Below, one piece after another: positions 35,417-43,787 of a stretch of 64,000 bases of DNA. Under the pieces are notes generated by a model that did no database searches, had not been told where the DNA came from, and saw only the letters and a list, made by a program, of their open reading frames with translations. Each line of letters begins with the position of its first letter. The stretch's first letter is position 1. Source of the DNA: Robiginitomaculum sp. (GTDB lineage Bacteria; Pseudomonadota; Alphaproteobacteria; Caulobacterales; Maricaulaceae); contig JAJFFP010000070.1 of NCBI GenBank assembly GCA_021776595.1, forward strand, positions 1 through 64,000, read 5' to 3'. The position numbers and the translations under genes are program-made.

Positions 35417-35878
35417 ATGACCGATACCACCGCGTTGAAACTCTGGCTGCAACTGGCCAAGACCTCTTCCAGCCTGCAGGCAAGGATCAATGCACGACTA
35501 AAAGACAAATATAATCAGTCCATGGTGCGTTTTGATGTGCTTTCGCAACTGGCGCGTAGCGATGATCAGACCATGCAAATCAGCGCCTTATCGCGCGCAT
35601 TGATTGCTTCATCTGGCAATATCACGCGCCTTTTGGACCGGATGCAAAGCGAAGGTCTGATAATCCGCACCCCGGCGCCTCATGATCGGCGCAGTGTATT
35701 GGTTACGCTGAGCGCACCGGGGGCGGCTCTTTTTGATAAAATGGCAAAAGATCATGCGCGCTGGGTTGATGACTTGCTTACAGAACTGCCAGGTCAGAAA
35801 AAAAGTGATCTATTGGAAAGCCTGCATGAATTGCAAAGCGTTTTATCGAAATGCCCCGGCGGTCAAGACAGAGCTTGA
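35417..35878 (+). CDS. MarR-family regulator 1
   Basis: 153 residues from the ATG at 35417; the longer open frame from 35285 runs over the divergent promoter and is not used. The winged helix is seen in MVRFDVLSQLARSDDQTMQI, ALSRALIASSGNITRLLDRM and GLIIRTPAPHDRRSVLVTLS (the DR-R wing). It probably represses the monooxygenase gene and itself through the palindrome at 35385-35394. It converges with the Rid-family gene. Confidence 0.87.
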   Translation: MTDTTALKLWLQLAKTSSSLQARINARLKDKYNQSMVRFDVLSQLARSDDQTMQISALSRALIASSGNITRLLDRMQSEGLIIRTPAPHDRRSVLVTLSAPGAALFDKMAKDHARWVDDLLTELPGQKKSDLLESLHELQSVLSKCPGGQDRA

Positions 35879-35883
35879 GAACA

Positions 35884-36288
35884 TCACAAGGGCACCACGG
35901 CTGTGGTTTCTATTTCAATTTTGGCACGTTTTTCCATCAATGAGCTCACTTGAACGCAAGCCATGCAGGGAAAATTTGTGCCCATCAGTTCTTTCCATAT
36001 GGCACCAATTTCCTTTTGACGGGCCAGATAGTCTTCACGGTCGGTAACATACCAGGTCATGCGCACAACGTGCTCTGCCCCGGCCCCGGCTTCGGCAAGT
36101 ATGGCCATTGTATTGACCAGGGTTTGGCGCAATTGATCCACCAGATCATCGCTTTCAAATTCTTCCTGCGGGTTCCAGCCAATGATGCCTGCCGTCATTA
36201 CCAGACGGCCATTAGTCTCTATACCGTTGGCATATCCTTTTGGCCGCTTCCAGCCTTTTGGTTGTAATACGCGTTTCACGAAAGGCAC
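35884..36288 (-). CDS. Rid-family protein lacking the RidA arginine
   Basis: 134 residues, YjgF/RidA fold: GIETNGRLVMTAGIIGWNPQ, LVDQLRQTLVNTMAILAEAG, VVRMTWYVTDREDYLARQKE. In RidA the substrate-binding Arg lies in a PAR-x(2)-V segment; here the matching stretch is FPCMACVQVSSL with Met instead. So imine/enamine deaminase activity as in RidA cannot be assumed, and it belongs to another Rid subfamily. Its start overlaps the thioesterase gene by 13 bases and it is the last gene of the minus-strand operon. The pathway has an amino-cyclohexene intermediate, which makes a Rid protein interesting here. Confidence 0.85.
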   Translation of the reverse strand: MPFVKRVLQPKGWKRPKGYANGIETNGRLVMTAGIIGWNPQEEFESDDLVDQLRQTLVNTMAILAEAGAGAEHVVRMTWYVTDREDYLARQKEIGAIWKELMGTNFPCMACVQVSSLMEKRAKIEIETTAVVPL

Positions 36289-36704
36289 CCCTCCTCAAGA
36301 TAGCCCTTCATACGGTCTTGAACCGATTGTGGCCAGTCATGAGCGCCGGACATATCTTTTTTTGCGCAGACCAGCACCAGTTTTGAGGTAATTCGCACTT
36401 CATCACCACCGCCCAGAACCAAAACCGTTAGCGCTACGGTGGCGCGGCGCACTTCGCTAACATTAAGTCGGAAAACCACATGGTCCCCCAACCGGCAAGG
36501 GGCCATAAAACGGGTTTGTATATCGCCAAGCGGGGCGCCAACACCATGCTCCCCCAGCAACACGCCAAAACTCATGCCCAAGGCCTCGTCAAACCAGTCT
36601 TCGACGACTTCATTTAGAAGCTCAAAATAGCGCGGATAGAACATGATCCCCGCCGGGTCGGTATGGCCAAAGCGGATTTTTTTCTTTTTTTCAAACACAG
36701 GCAT
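36276..36704 (-). CDS. Acyl-CoA thioesterase, 4-hydroxybenzoyl-CoA thioesterase-like
   Basis: 142 residues, hotdog fold. The signature RFGHTDPAGIMFYPRYFELL (about 11-30) contains the catalytic Asp of the 4-hydroxybenzoyl-CoA thioesterase group. It would release CoA from an aromatic or related acid at the pathway end or rescue trapped CoA. It overlaps the dehydrogenase gene by one base upstream and the Rid gene downstream, so all three are coupled. Confidence 0.85.
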   Translation of the reverse strand: MPVFEKKKKIRFGHTDPAGIMFYPRYFELLNEVVEDWFDEALGMSFGVLLGEHGVGAPLGDIQTRFMAPCRLGDHVVFRLNVSEVRRATVALTVLVLGGGDEVRITSKLVLVCAKKDMSGAHDWPQSVQDRMKGYLEEGCLS

Positions 36705-37870
36705 TATTCAGCCGTTTCCTGCAAGAGCTGGCGGGCAATGACTATTTTTTGCACTTCTGACGCCCCCTCATAAATACGCAAGGCCCGAACCTCCCGGTAA
36801 AGTTCTTCAACTTTTTGCCCCTTGGTTACGCCAAGGCCGCCCAGCAATTGCACCGCCTTGTCAATCACGGATTGCGCCTGATCTGTGGCGTAGAGTTTGG
36901 CCATGGCCGCTTCGCGGGTAACCCGCGTTTTTTGCACATCCTTGGTCCAGGCGGAGCGATAGATCAGCAAGGCCGACGCATCCACATCCAGCGCCATTTC
37001 GGCCAACATACCCTGTGCCAGCGGCAAATCAGAGAGCGTTGCACCAAACATGGATCGACGGCGCGCATGGCCCAGGGCCTCATCCAGCGCCCGCCTGGAA
37101 AAGCCAAGGGCGGCGGCCCCTACCGTGGTGCGAAACACATCCAGGGTGGAAAGGGCAACCTTAAAGCCCCGCCCTTCTTCACCCAACAGGTTTGTCACCG
37201 GTATAACACAATCGGTAAATTGCAATTTGGCCAATGGGTGCGGGGCAATCACCTCAATACGCCCGGCGACCTGCAAGCCTGGCGTATCGGCATCGACAAT
37301 TATGGCGCTAACCCCGGCATCGGTTTTGGCAAACAGCGTATAAAAATCGGCAATACCGCCATTGGAAATAAAAGTTTTTTGCCCATTGGCGAGATAGTGA
37401 TTACCGTTTCGCAGCAAGCTGGTCGTCATGGCCGCCGCATCAGAGCCGGCATCCGGTTCGGTCAGGGCAAAGGCAGCAATCTTTTCACCACTGGCTACTT
37501 TTGGCAGATAGGCAGATTTTTGTTCCCCATTGCCAAACATGCTGATGGCGCCGGAACCAAGCCCCTGCATGGCAAAGACAAAATCAGCAAGCCCGCTATG
37601 GCGCGCCAAAGTTTCGCGGATGATGCACAGCGAACGCACATCAAGGCCTTCATGCACACCGCCAAATTCAGCCGGCACACAATAGCGCAACCAGCCCCCG
37701 GCCCCCAGCACAGCCACCAGCGCGCGGCATGTGGCGTCCACATCATCATGGGCTTCTTTTGTATCGACTATGGCCAGCAATTCGCGTGAGGCCCAGGCGT
37801 CCAGCTCTTGCGCCAGCACACGGTGGTGATCTTCTAAAAACGGCCAGTGCAGAAAACCAGTGTCGCTCAT
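36704..37870 (-). CDS. Acyl-CoA dehydrogenase (aromatic-CoA cluster)
   Basis: 388 residues with the usual order: [20 protein letters not shown] (flavin loop), [60 protein letters not shown] and the catalytic-Glu loop [18 protein letters not shown]. It may oxidise the alicyclic CoA thioester made by the monooxygenase/reductase. It overlaps the thioesterase gene. A REP-like pair separates it from the enoyl-CoA hydratase gene upstream, yet all are on one strand and likely co-transcribed. Confidence 0.9.
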   Translation of the reverse strand: MSDTGFLHWPFLEDHHRVLAQELDAWASRELLAIVDTKEAHDDVDATCRALVAVLGAGGWLRYCVPAEFGGVHEGLDVRSLCIIRETLARHSGLADFVFAMQGLGSGAISMFGNGEQKSAYLPKVASGEKIAAFALTEPDAGSDAAAMTTSLLRNGNHYLANGQKTFISNGGIADFYTLFAKTDAGVSAIIVDADTPGLQVAGRIEVIAPHPLAKLQFTDCVIPVTNLLGEEGRGFKVALSTLDVFRTTVGAAALGFSRRALDEALGHARRRSMFGATLSDLPLAQGMLAEMALDVDASALLIYRSAWTKDVQKTRVTREAAMAKLYATDQAQSVIDKAVQLLGGLGVTKGQKVEELYREVRALRIYEGASEVQKIVIARQLLQETAE

Positions 37871-37887
37871 GATGTAAAAACATTCGC

Positions 37888-37954
37888 GTCATTCCGGCGA
37901 AAGCCGGAATCCAGATTGCAGTCACTACTGGATTCCGGCTTTCGCCGGAATGAC
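37888..37954. repeat. Paired palindromic REP-like element (copy 5), perfect inverted repeat
   Basis: GTCATTCCGGCGAAAGCCGG... (37888-37914) and its exact reverse complement (37928-37954) are separated by 13 bases. Each 27-base arm is itself a hairpin. It is the best preserved copy in the window and lies between the enoyl-CoA hydratase and dehydrogenase genes. Confidence 0.9.
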
Positions 37955-37988
37955 AAAAATACAACATCAAACCCCATACTTACCTCCA

Positions 37989-38798
37989 TCAATCGCCCTC
38001 AAACACTGGTTTTTCCTTGGCCACAAAAGCCTTATAGGCCCGTTCAAAATCACGGGTCTGCATACAAATGGCCTGTGCCTGTGCCTCGGCCTCAATGGCG
38101 GTATCAAGGCTCATATCCCATTCCATATTAAGCTGGTTCTTGGTGATACCATTGGCAAATGAAGGCCCCGATGCCAGCCGTCCGGCCAGTTTCATGGCAG
38201 CACCGTCTAAATCCTCTGCCCCATGAATGGCATTAAAAAAGCCCCAGGCCAGCCCTTCATCTGCGCCAAAACTGCGCCCGGTCATCAGCAATTCCGTGGC
38301 CCGGCCCTGCCCGATAATGCGCGGCAGCATCGCGCACGCCCCCATATCACATCCGGCAAGGCCCACCCGGTTAAACAAAAACGCGGTTTTGACCGCCGGG
38401 CTGGCCAGACGCAGATCAGAGGCCATGGCGATGATCGCCCCGGCACCCACACAAATACCGTCTATCGCGGTAATGATGGGTTGTGGACAGCCGCGCATGG
38501 CCTTGACCAGATCGCCAGTCATGCGGGTAAAATCCAGCAATTGCGTCATATTCATCTTTGTCAGTGGGGCAATGATTTCATGCACATCACCGCCGGAACA
38601 AAAATTGCCGCCATGGCTGCCAAAGACGATGGCTTTGACGTCTTTATCATACACCAGCGCCCGAAAGAGATCGCGTAATTCGGCGTAAGACTCAAAGGTT
38701 AGCGGGTTTTTTCGCTCTGGCCGGTTTAAGGTAATGCGGGCAATATGGTTCTCAAATGTCCAGCAAAAGTGTGTGGGCGTGTAGGTTTGCGGGTTCAT
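37989..38798 (-). CDS. Enoyl-CoA hydratase/isomerase family protein
   Basis: 269 residues, crotonase fold. [17 protein letters not shown] is the oxyanion-hole loop with the family's (C/A)SGGD pattern. [20 protein letters not shown] and [20 protein letters not shown] follow. The C-terminal helices end normally. It would hydrate or open an alicyclic enoyl-CoA. Its start overlaps the MarR2 stop by four bases (ATGA). The catalytic Glu of hydratases at the GLAGCD position is not obvious (Gly/Cys/Asp instead), so isomerase or ring hydrolase action is also possible. Confidence 0.85.
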   Translation of the reverse strand: MNPQTYTPTHFCWTFENHIARITLNRPERKNPLTFESYAELRDLFRALVYDKDVKAIVFGSHGGNFCSGGDVHEIIAPLTKMNMTQLLDFTRMTGDLVKAMRGCPQPIITAIDGICVGAGAIIAMASDLRLASPAVKTAFLFNRVGLAGCDMGACAMLPRIIGQGRATELLMTGRSFGADEGLAWGFFNAIHGAEDLDGAAMKLAGRLASGPSFANGITKNQLNMEWDMSLDTAIEAEAQAQAICMQTRDFERAYKAFVAKEKPVFEGD

Positions 38799-39250
38799 GC
38801 GCTTTTCCGTTTCGTGCGGACATCGGGCTCCAACTGGTCAAGCAAGGCGCGCAATGTGGCAAGGTCACTGGCGCTCAGGCGTTCAAAAGCATCATGTATC
38901 CATTCTTTATGCTGTGCCGCCATATCCGCGAACAAATCCCGCCCTTCTGACGTCAAAGAGAAAATAACGCCGCGCGCATCCCTGGTGCTGGTGCGGCGTT
39001 CCACATAACCATCACGAATGAGCGGTGCCGTAACCTGGGTCGTATTACCCTCGGTCACCATTAGCTGGCGCGATAGCTCCCCGGCCCGCAGGCCTTCCGG
39101 ATCGTGGCGATCAAGGGCGGACATGACATCAAATCTGGATATGGAAACCCCAAAGCGGGTGCGCAATTGCGCATCTACAGATTTCTTGATCATATTGGAA
39201 GCATTGAGCAGGCTAAGCCAGGCCCGTAATGTGTCGCGTCCATCAGTCAT
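38795..39250 (-). CDS. MarR-family regulator 2
   Basis: 151 residues. Winged helix seen in [40 protein letters not shown] and [20 protein letters not shown]. It lies between the SDR and enoyl-CoA hydratase genes with four-base overlaps on both sides, so it is part of the operon it may control. It differs from MarR1, giving the cluster two sensors, maybe for different CoA thioesters. Confidence 0.87.
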   Translation of the reverse strand: MTDGRDTLRAWLSLLNASNMIKKSVDAQLRTRFGVSISRFDVMSALDRHDPEGLRAGELSRQLMVTEGNTTQVTAPLIRDGYVERRTSTRDARGVIFSLTSEGRDLFADMAAQHKEWIHDAFERLSASDLATLRALLDQLEPDVRTKRKSA

Positions 39251-39984
39251 GCAATTACCTCTCCGCCATCCACGATTATGGCCTGCCCATTGGTAGCGGC
39301 CGCCCCTTCTCCGGACAAATAAAGCACCGCCCCGGCAACTTCTTCGGGCTGCACCAGGCGGCCCATGGGGTTTGCCTTGACCAGTGATTGCAAGGCGGCC
39401 TCTTTTGATCGTCCGGTCTTGTTCATAATCATGTCTAGCGATTCTGTCACCAATGCTGTTTCGGTAAAACCCGGACAGACCGCATTGGAAGTCACGCCGG
39501 TTTTGGCCAGTTCTATCGCCAGGGTCTTGACCAGACCCAAAACCCCGTGCTTGGCCGCACTATAGGCCGCCGTATAGGCATAGCCCTTAATTGAAGCGGT
39601 GGATGCAATCACAATAAAGCGCCCCCAGCGGCGTTCCACCATGCCAGGCAGCGCCGCCCTGGCGCATAAAAACGCGCCCGTCAGATTGACCGCCAACATA
39701 TTTTGCCACATCGACAGATCCGTTTTTAGTGCGGGTGCGGTTGCCGCTGCGCCCGCATTATTGACCAGAATATCCACCGGACCGACCCTGGCAAAGGCCT
39801 GGTTTACCGAAGTCTCATCGGTTACATCCATAACGGTATAATCAAACCCGCTGGCCTTCAAAGGCCCTTCTTTACGCCCGGCCACCAACACCCTGGCACC
39901 GTTTTGGGCAAAGCGGTGCGCACAGGCCAAGCCAATACCGGTGCCGCCGCCGGTTATCAGAACTGTCTTTTTTGCACCGCTCAT
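39247..39984 (-). CDS. Short-chain dehydrogenase/reductase (3-hydroxyacyl-CoA type)
   Basis: 245 residues. The NAD-binding glycine motif is LITGGGTGIGLACAHRFAQN, NNAGAA follows, and the catalytic Ser-Tyr-Lys set is in IASTASIKGYAYTAAYSAAKHG. PGFTETALV and the C-terminal GQAIIVDGG are standard. It probably oxidises a 3-hydroxyacyl-CoA ring or open-chain intermediate made after the hydratase. It is the first gene of the minus-strand operon, divergent from iorA. Confidence 0.88.
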   Translation of the reverse strand: MSGAKKTVLITGGGTGIGLACAHRFAQNGARVLVAGRKEGPLKASGFDYTVMDVTDETSVNQAFARVGPVDILVNNAGAAATAPALKTDLSMWQNMLAVNLTGAFLCARAALPGMVERRWGRFIVIASTASIKGYAYTAAYSAAKHGVLGLVKTLAIELAKTGVTSNAVCPGFTETALVTESLDMIMNKTGRSKEAALQSLVKANPMGRLVQPEEVAGAVLYLSGEGAAATNGQAIIVDGGEVIA

Positions 39985-40027
39985 CTTTCAATCATTTCCA
40001 TGAATTTGGGTTTAGCACATCCTTACA

Positions 40028-40033
40028 ATTATA
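40028..40033 (-). promoter_or_regulatory. Candidate -10 box for the SDR operon
   Basis: On the minus strand TATAAT (40033-40028) is a perfect -10 box about 45 bases before the SDR start. The -35 region is weak (ACATTG with a 17-base spacer). The 125-base divergent region with iorA is AT-rich here; no clear palindrome was found. Confidence 0.4.
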
Positions 40034-40109
40034 GCACTAAAATAAATTAGCAATGTGGCCTAGCCATATCAGTTTTCACGCGGCAAGATAGGAAAAAAGG
40101 AGCAATCCA

Positions 40110-42260
40110 TTGGCAGAGCGATCTTTCGCAAGAGAAGTTCAAAAACTAAAAGCCAAAAAAGGGGAGACCTTTCACGGCGAAGGCATTCTTGCCGTTACCA
40201 AGGCCTTGTTGCAATCGGGTGTTTCTTATGTCGGCGGCTATCAGGGCGCACCGATTTCTCACCTGATGGATGTGCTGTCCGATGCCGAACCGATCCTGAA
40301 CGAACTGGGCGTGCATTTTGAAACTTCGGCCAGTGAAGCGGCCGCCGCCGCCATGCTGGCGGCTTCGGTCAATTATCCCCTTCGCGGAGCGGTAACCTGG
40401 AAATCCACCGTGGGCACCAATGTTGCATCCGATGCGCTGGCCAGCGTGGCCTCCAGCGGCGTCATGGGCGGCACTTTGGTTATTGTTGGCGAGGATTATG
40501 GTGAAGGCTCCTCCATCATGCAGGAGCGATCGCACCCCTTTGCCATGAAATCGCAAATCTGGTTGCTGGATCCTCGCCCCAACCTGACCGCGATCACCCA
40601 AATGGTGGAAAAAGGCTTTGAACTTTCCGAGGCTTCCAACACCCCGGTTATGCTGGAGCTGCGTATTCGTGCCTGCCATGTGTCTGGCTCATTTATAGCC
40701 AAAGACAATGTGCGACCGGCGTTTACATTGGCCGATGCCATGGAAAATCCGGTGCGTGATTATGACCGGGTGGTTCTGCCGCCTTCTAATTTCGTCCATG
40801 AGGTGGAAAAGATTGAAAAGCGCTGGCCCGCCGCTGTCTCTTACATCAAAAAGCACAAGCTGAATGAATTTCTGGGCGGCCATAAAGGCGATGTGGGTAT
40901 CGTGGTGCAGGGCGGCCTTTATAACACCTTGATGCGCGCCATGGAGCTGGCCGGACTGGCCGATTGTTTCGGGCAAACCGACATTCCCATCTATTGCCTG
41001 AACGTCACTTACCCGATGATTGAGGACGAGGTGCGCGGGTTTTGTGCCGACAAGCGCGCCGTTCTGATGATTGAAGAAGGCCAGCCGGAATATATTGAAC
41101 AGGCGCTTAACACCATCTTGCGTCAGGCAGACCTGTCCACTCGCGTGATCGGAAAAAAACTTCTTCCCCGTGCCGGGGAATATACCGGTCAGGTCTTACG
41201 CGAAGCGCTATCGGCCTTTTTTGCAGACCAGGCCCCCGGCAAAATAAAATCCACTGCCGTTGACCACCCGTTACCGGAAAAAGAGCAAAAAACGCTCATG
41301 GCTACCGTGCCGCCACGCCCTGTAGGATTTTGCACCGGATGCCCGGAACGTCCGGTTTTTACCGCCATGAAACTGGTGCAGCGCAAACTGGGTGATTTTC
41401 ATGTTTCTTGCGACATTGGCTGTCATCTGTTTTCCATCTTACCGCCCTTTAACATTGGCAATACCACCATGGGCTATGGGCTTGGCTGGTCCGGCGCTTC
41501 GGCCTTTAATACCCCCGCCAGCAAACGAACCATCAGCATTATGGGCGATGGCGGGTTCTGGCATAATGGCCTGACCAGCGGTGTCGGCAATGCTGTTTTC
41601 AATAAAAATGATAATGTGCTGGTGATCATTGATAATGGGTATTCGGCGGCGACCGGCGGGCAGGACCTGCTTTCCTCACGCGCCGATAATGCCAATCGCC
41701 GGACTGGCCAATCCATAGAAAACGCAGTGCGGGGCCTGGGGGTAAAATGGGTGAGGCCGGTCAATACCTATGATCTGGGAAAAATGGTCAAAACCCTCAC
41801 GGATGCCCTGACCACCAGTGACAAGGGCCCAAAAATCATTCTGGCCCAGTCCGAATGTATGTTGAACCGCCAGCGCCGCGAAAAACCTTTGCGCAATAAA
41901 GCCATCAAGGACGGCAAGCGGATAGAAATCACCCGTTTTGGCGTGGACGCAGATACCTGCACCGGCGATCATGCCTGCATCCGCCTTTCGGGCTGCCCGT
42001 CATTGACCATTATTGATAATCCGGACCCGTTGCGTGAGGACCCGGTGACACGTGTCAATAATGATTGCGTTGGCTGTGGCGTTTGCGGCGAGATCACCCA
42101 TGCGGCCATTTTGTGCCCATCTTTTTACAGTGCCAAAGTCATCAACAACCCCACCGGGTTTGACCGTTTTCGCGCGGCCATCGCCCATGCGGTCATTGGC
42201 TTTTTGCAAGGCCGTGCTGATAATAAGCGCCAGAAATACAGTTTTGGTACCACCCCATGA
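40110..42260 (+). CDS. iorA: Indolepyruvate ferredoxin oxidoreductase, alpha subunit
   Basis: 716 residues. The start is a TTG: AAGGAG at 40097-40102 lies seven bases upstream and no ATG fits. The N-terminal pyrimidine domain (SYVGGYQGAPISHLMD), the thiamine-diphosphate motif SIMGDGGFWHNGLTSG...NGY (about 475-510) and C-terminal ferredoxin clusters (CTGDHACIRLSGCP; CVGCGVCG with a later Cys-Pro) are all present. It oxidatively decarboxylates aryl-2-oxoacids such as indolepyruvate to acyl-CoA, reducing ferredoxin. Its stop overlaps iorB by four bases. Confidence 0.92.
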   Translation: MAERSFAREVQKLKAKKGETFHGEGILAVTKALLQSGVSYVGGYQGAPISHLMDVLSDAEPILNELGVHFETSASEAAAAAMLAASVNYPLRGAVTWKSTVGTNVASDALASVASSGVMGGTLVIVGEDYGEGSSIMQERSHPFAMKSQIWLLDPRPNLTAITQMVEKGFELSEASNTPVMLELRIRACHVSGSFIAKDNVRPAFTLADAMENPVRDYDRVVLPPSNFVHEVEKIEKRWPAAVSYIKKHKLNEFLGGHKGDVGIVVQGGLYNTLMRAMELAGLADCFGQTDIPIYCLNVTYPMIEDEVRGFCADKRAVLMIEEGQPEYIEQALNTILRQADLSTRVIGKKLLPRAGEYTGQVLREALSAFFADQAPGKIKSTAVDHPLPEKEQKTLMATVPPRPVGFCTGCPERPVFTAMKLVQRKLGDFHVSCDIGCHLFSILPPFNIGNTTMGYGLGWSGASAFNTPASKRTISIMGDGGFWHNGLTSGVGNAVFNKNDNVLVIIDNGYSAATGGQDLLSSRADNANRRTGQSIENAVRGLGVKWVRPVNTYDLGKMVKTLTDALTTSDKGPKIILAQSECMLNRQRREKPLRNKAIKDGKRIEITRFGVDADTCTGDHACIRLSGCPSLTIIDNPDPLREDPVTRVNNDCVGCGVCGEITHAAILCPSFYSAKVINNPTGFDRFRAAIAHAVIGFLQGRADNKRQKYSFGTTP

Positions 42261-43774
42261 AACCCGTTCGCCCGATCACCATTGCCATCACCGCCATGGG
42301 CGGACAGGGCGGCGGTGTGCTGGCTGGCTGGATCACCCAATTGGCTGAATCCCAAAATTATATCGCCCAGTCCACGTCTGTGCCGGGGGTGGCACAGCGC
42401 ACCGGTGCGACCATTTATTATGTTGAGCTTTTCCCAAAAGAGGCCGCCAAAAAAGCCGGGCGCGCGCCGGTTCTGGCGCTCATGCCATTGCCTGGGGATG
42501 TGGACATTGTCATTGCCTCAGAGATGATGGAGGCAGGCCGCGCCCTGATGCGTGGCTTTGTTACCAAACGCACCACGCTGATCGCCTCCACCCATCGCAT
42601 TTACGCCATTTCCGAAAAAGAACCATTGGGCGATGGCCGTCAGGATCTGGAGGCAGTGCAAAAACTGGCCGAAGATACCGCCGGGCGCTTTATTGGCTTT
42701 GATATGGAGGCGGCGGCCCAGAGCGCGCAGAGCTTTATCAGTTCCGTGCTATTTGGGGCCTTGGCCGGATCGGATGCCCTGCCCTTTTCCCGTGATCAGT
42801 TTACAGCGGTTATTCGCAAAAGCGGGAAGGCCGTCAAGGCCAATCTAAGCGGCTTTGCCCTTGGCTATGCCAAAGGCGCAGGCCAGAAGGACAGCATAGA
42901 ACCGGAAGCGGGTGGAACACCCGCATCCACCACAACGCCGTTGACGCCAGCACCGGCCATTGCGCCCTTGCTGGCGCACCTGCACGAAGAATTTTCCCCG
43001 GCCACCCACGACATGCTGCGCCTGGGGCTGGAACGCGTTGTGGATTTTCAGGATGTGGCCTATGGCACACTTTATCTTGATCGCATGAGCGCCATTCACG
43101 CGCTGGACAAGGCTTATAATGGTGCCCGCAAGAGCTGGCGGCTTAGTAAAGCGGTGGCGCGTTATCTGGCACTGGCCATGGCTTATGAGGATACCATTCG
43201 CATCGCAGATCTGAAAACCAGATCCAGCCGCTTTGACCGCTTTGCTAATGAGGTCGGTGCAAAGGATGGACAGATCATCACCATTACCGAATTTATGCAC
43301 CCGCGGGTGGAGGAAATCTGTGATATTCTGCCCGTATCGCTTGGACGCTTTATGCTGCAAAACAAGGTGGCCAACTCTGCTTTGGGTTTCTTCTTTGCCA
43401 AAGGACGTAAAATCAAAACCACCAGCGTTGGCGGTTTCTTGTTATTATACACGCTGGCCGCGTTCAAACCCATACGCCGCGCCAGCCTGCGCTTTATGCA
43501 GGAGCAAAAACGCATGGATCACTGGCTGGATGCCATTACCAATGCGGCACCAGTCAATTACGCACTGGCTTGTGAAATTGCCGGCATGCAACGCCTGATC
43601 AAGGGCTATGGCGACACACATGCGCGAGGCCTGAAAAACTATCAAAGCATTATGGCCGCGTTAGACACCATTGGCACCGACCGTAATGCCAACAAGCGAT
43701 TACAGGCTTTAAAAGAGGCCGCCTTGCAACATGAGGACGGACAAGCCCTGAAAATCGCGCTAGAAAAATATTAA
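42257..43774 (+). CDS. iorB: Indolepyruvate oxidoreductase beta subunit with C-terminal extension
   Basis: 505 residues. The first 200 or so are the gamma-type IorB domain (ITAMGGQGGGVLAGWITQLA, STSVPGVAQRTGATIYYVEL). A linker rich in Thr/Pro/Ala (about 215-235) leads to a C-terminal helical domain of about 270 residues (HEEFSPATHDMLRLGLERVV ... LKNYQSIMAALDTIGTDRN) that classical archaeal IorB proteins do not have. Such long forms accompany aerobic proteobacterial IorA. The extension may protect or couple the enzyme; its role is not shown here. Confidence 0.88.
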   Translation: MKPVRPITIAITAMGGQGGGVLAGWITQLAESQNYIAQSTSVPGVAQRTGATIYYVELFPKEAAKKAGRAPVLALMPLPGDVDIVIASEMMEAGRALMRGFVTKRTTLIASTHRIYAISEKEPLGDGRQDLEAVQKLAEDTAGRFIGFDMEAAAQSAQSFISSVLFGALAGSDALPFSRDQFTAVIRKSGKAVKANLSGFALGYAKGAGQKDSIEPEAGGTPASTTTPLTPAPAIAPLLAHLHEEFSPATHDMLRLGLERVVDFQDVAYGTLYLDRMSAIHALDKAYNGARKSWRLSKAVARYLALAMAYEDTIRIADLKTRSSRFDRFANEVGAKDGQIITITEFMHPRVEEICDILPVSLGRFMLQNKVANSALGFFFAKGRKIKTTSVGGFLLLYTLAAFKPIRRASLRFMQEQKRMDHWLDAITNAAPVNYALACEIAGMQRLIKGYGDTHARGLKNYQSIMAALDTIGTDRNANKRLQALKEAALQHEDGQALKIALEKY

Positions 43775-43787
43775 AAGGGAGAGTGAC

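Noticed and set aside
36815-37789. 324-codon plus-strand ORF
   Set aside because: Antisense to a well supported acyl-CoA dehydrogenase gene; no family features.
37888-37954. Possible CRISPR unit
   Set aside because: Inverted, not direct, repeats, only two arms, and the copies are scattered between genes; REP-like element.
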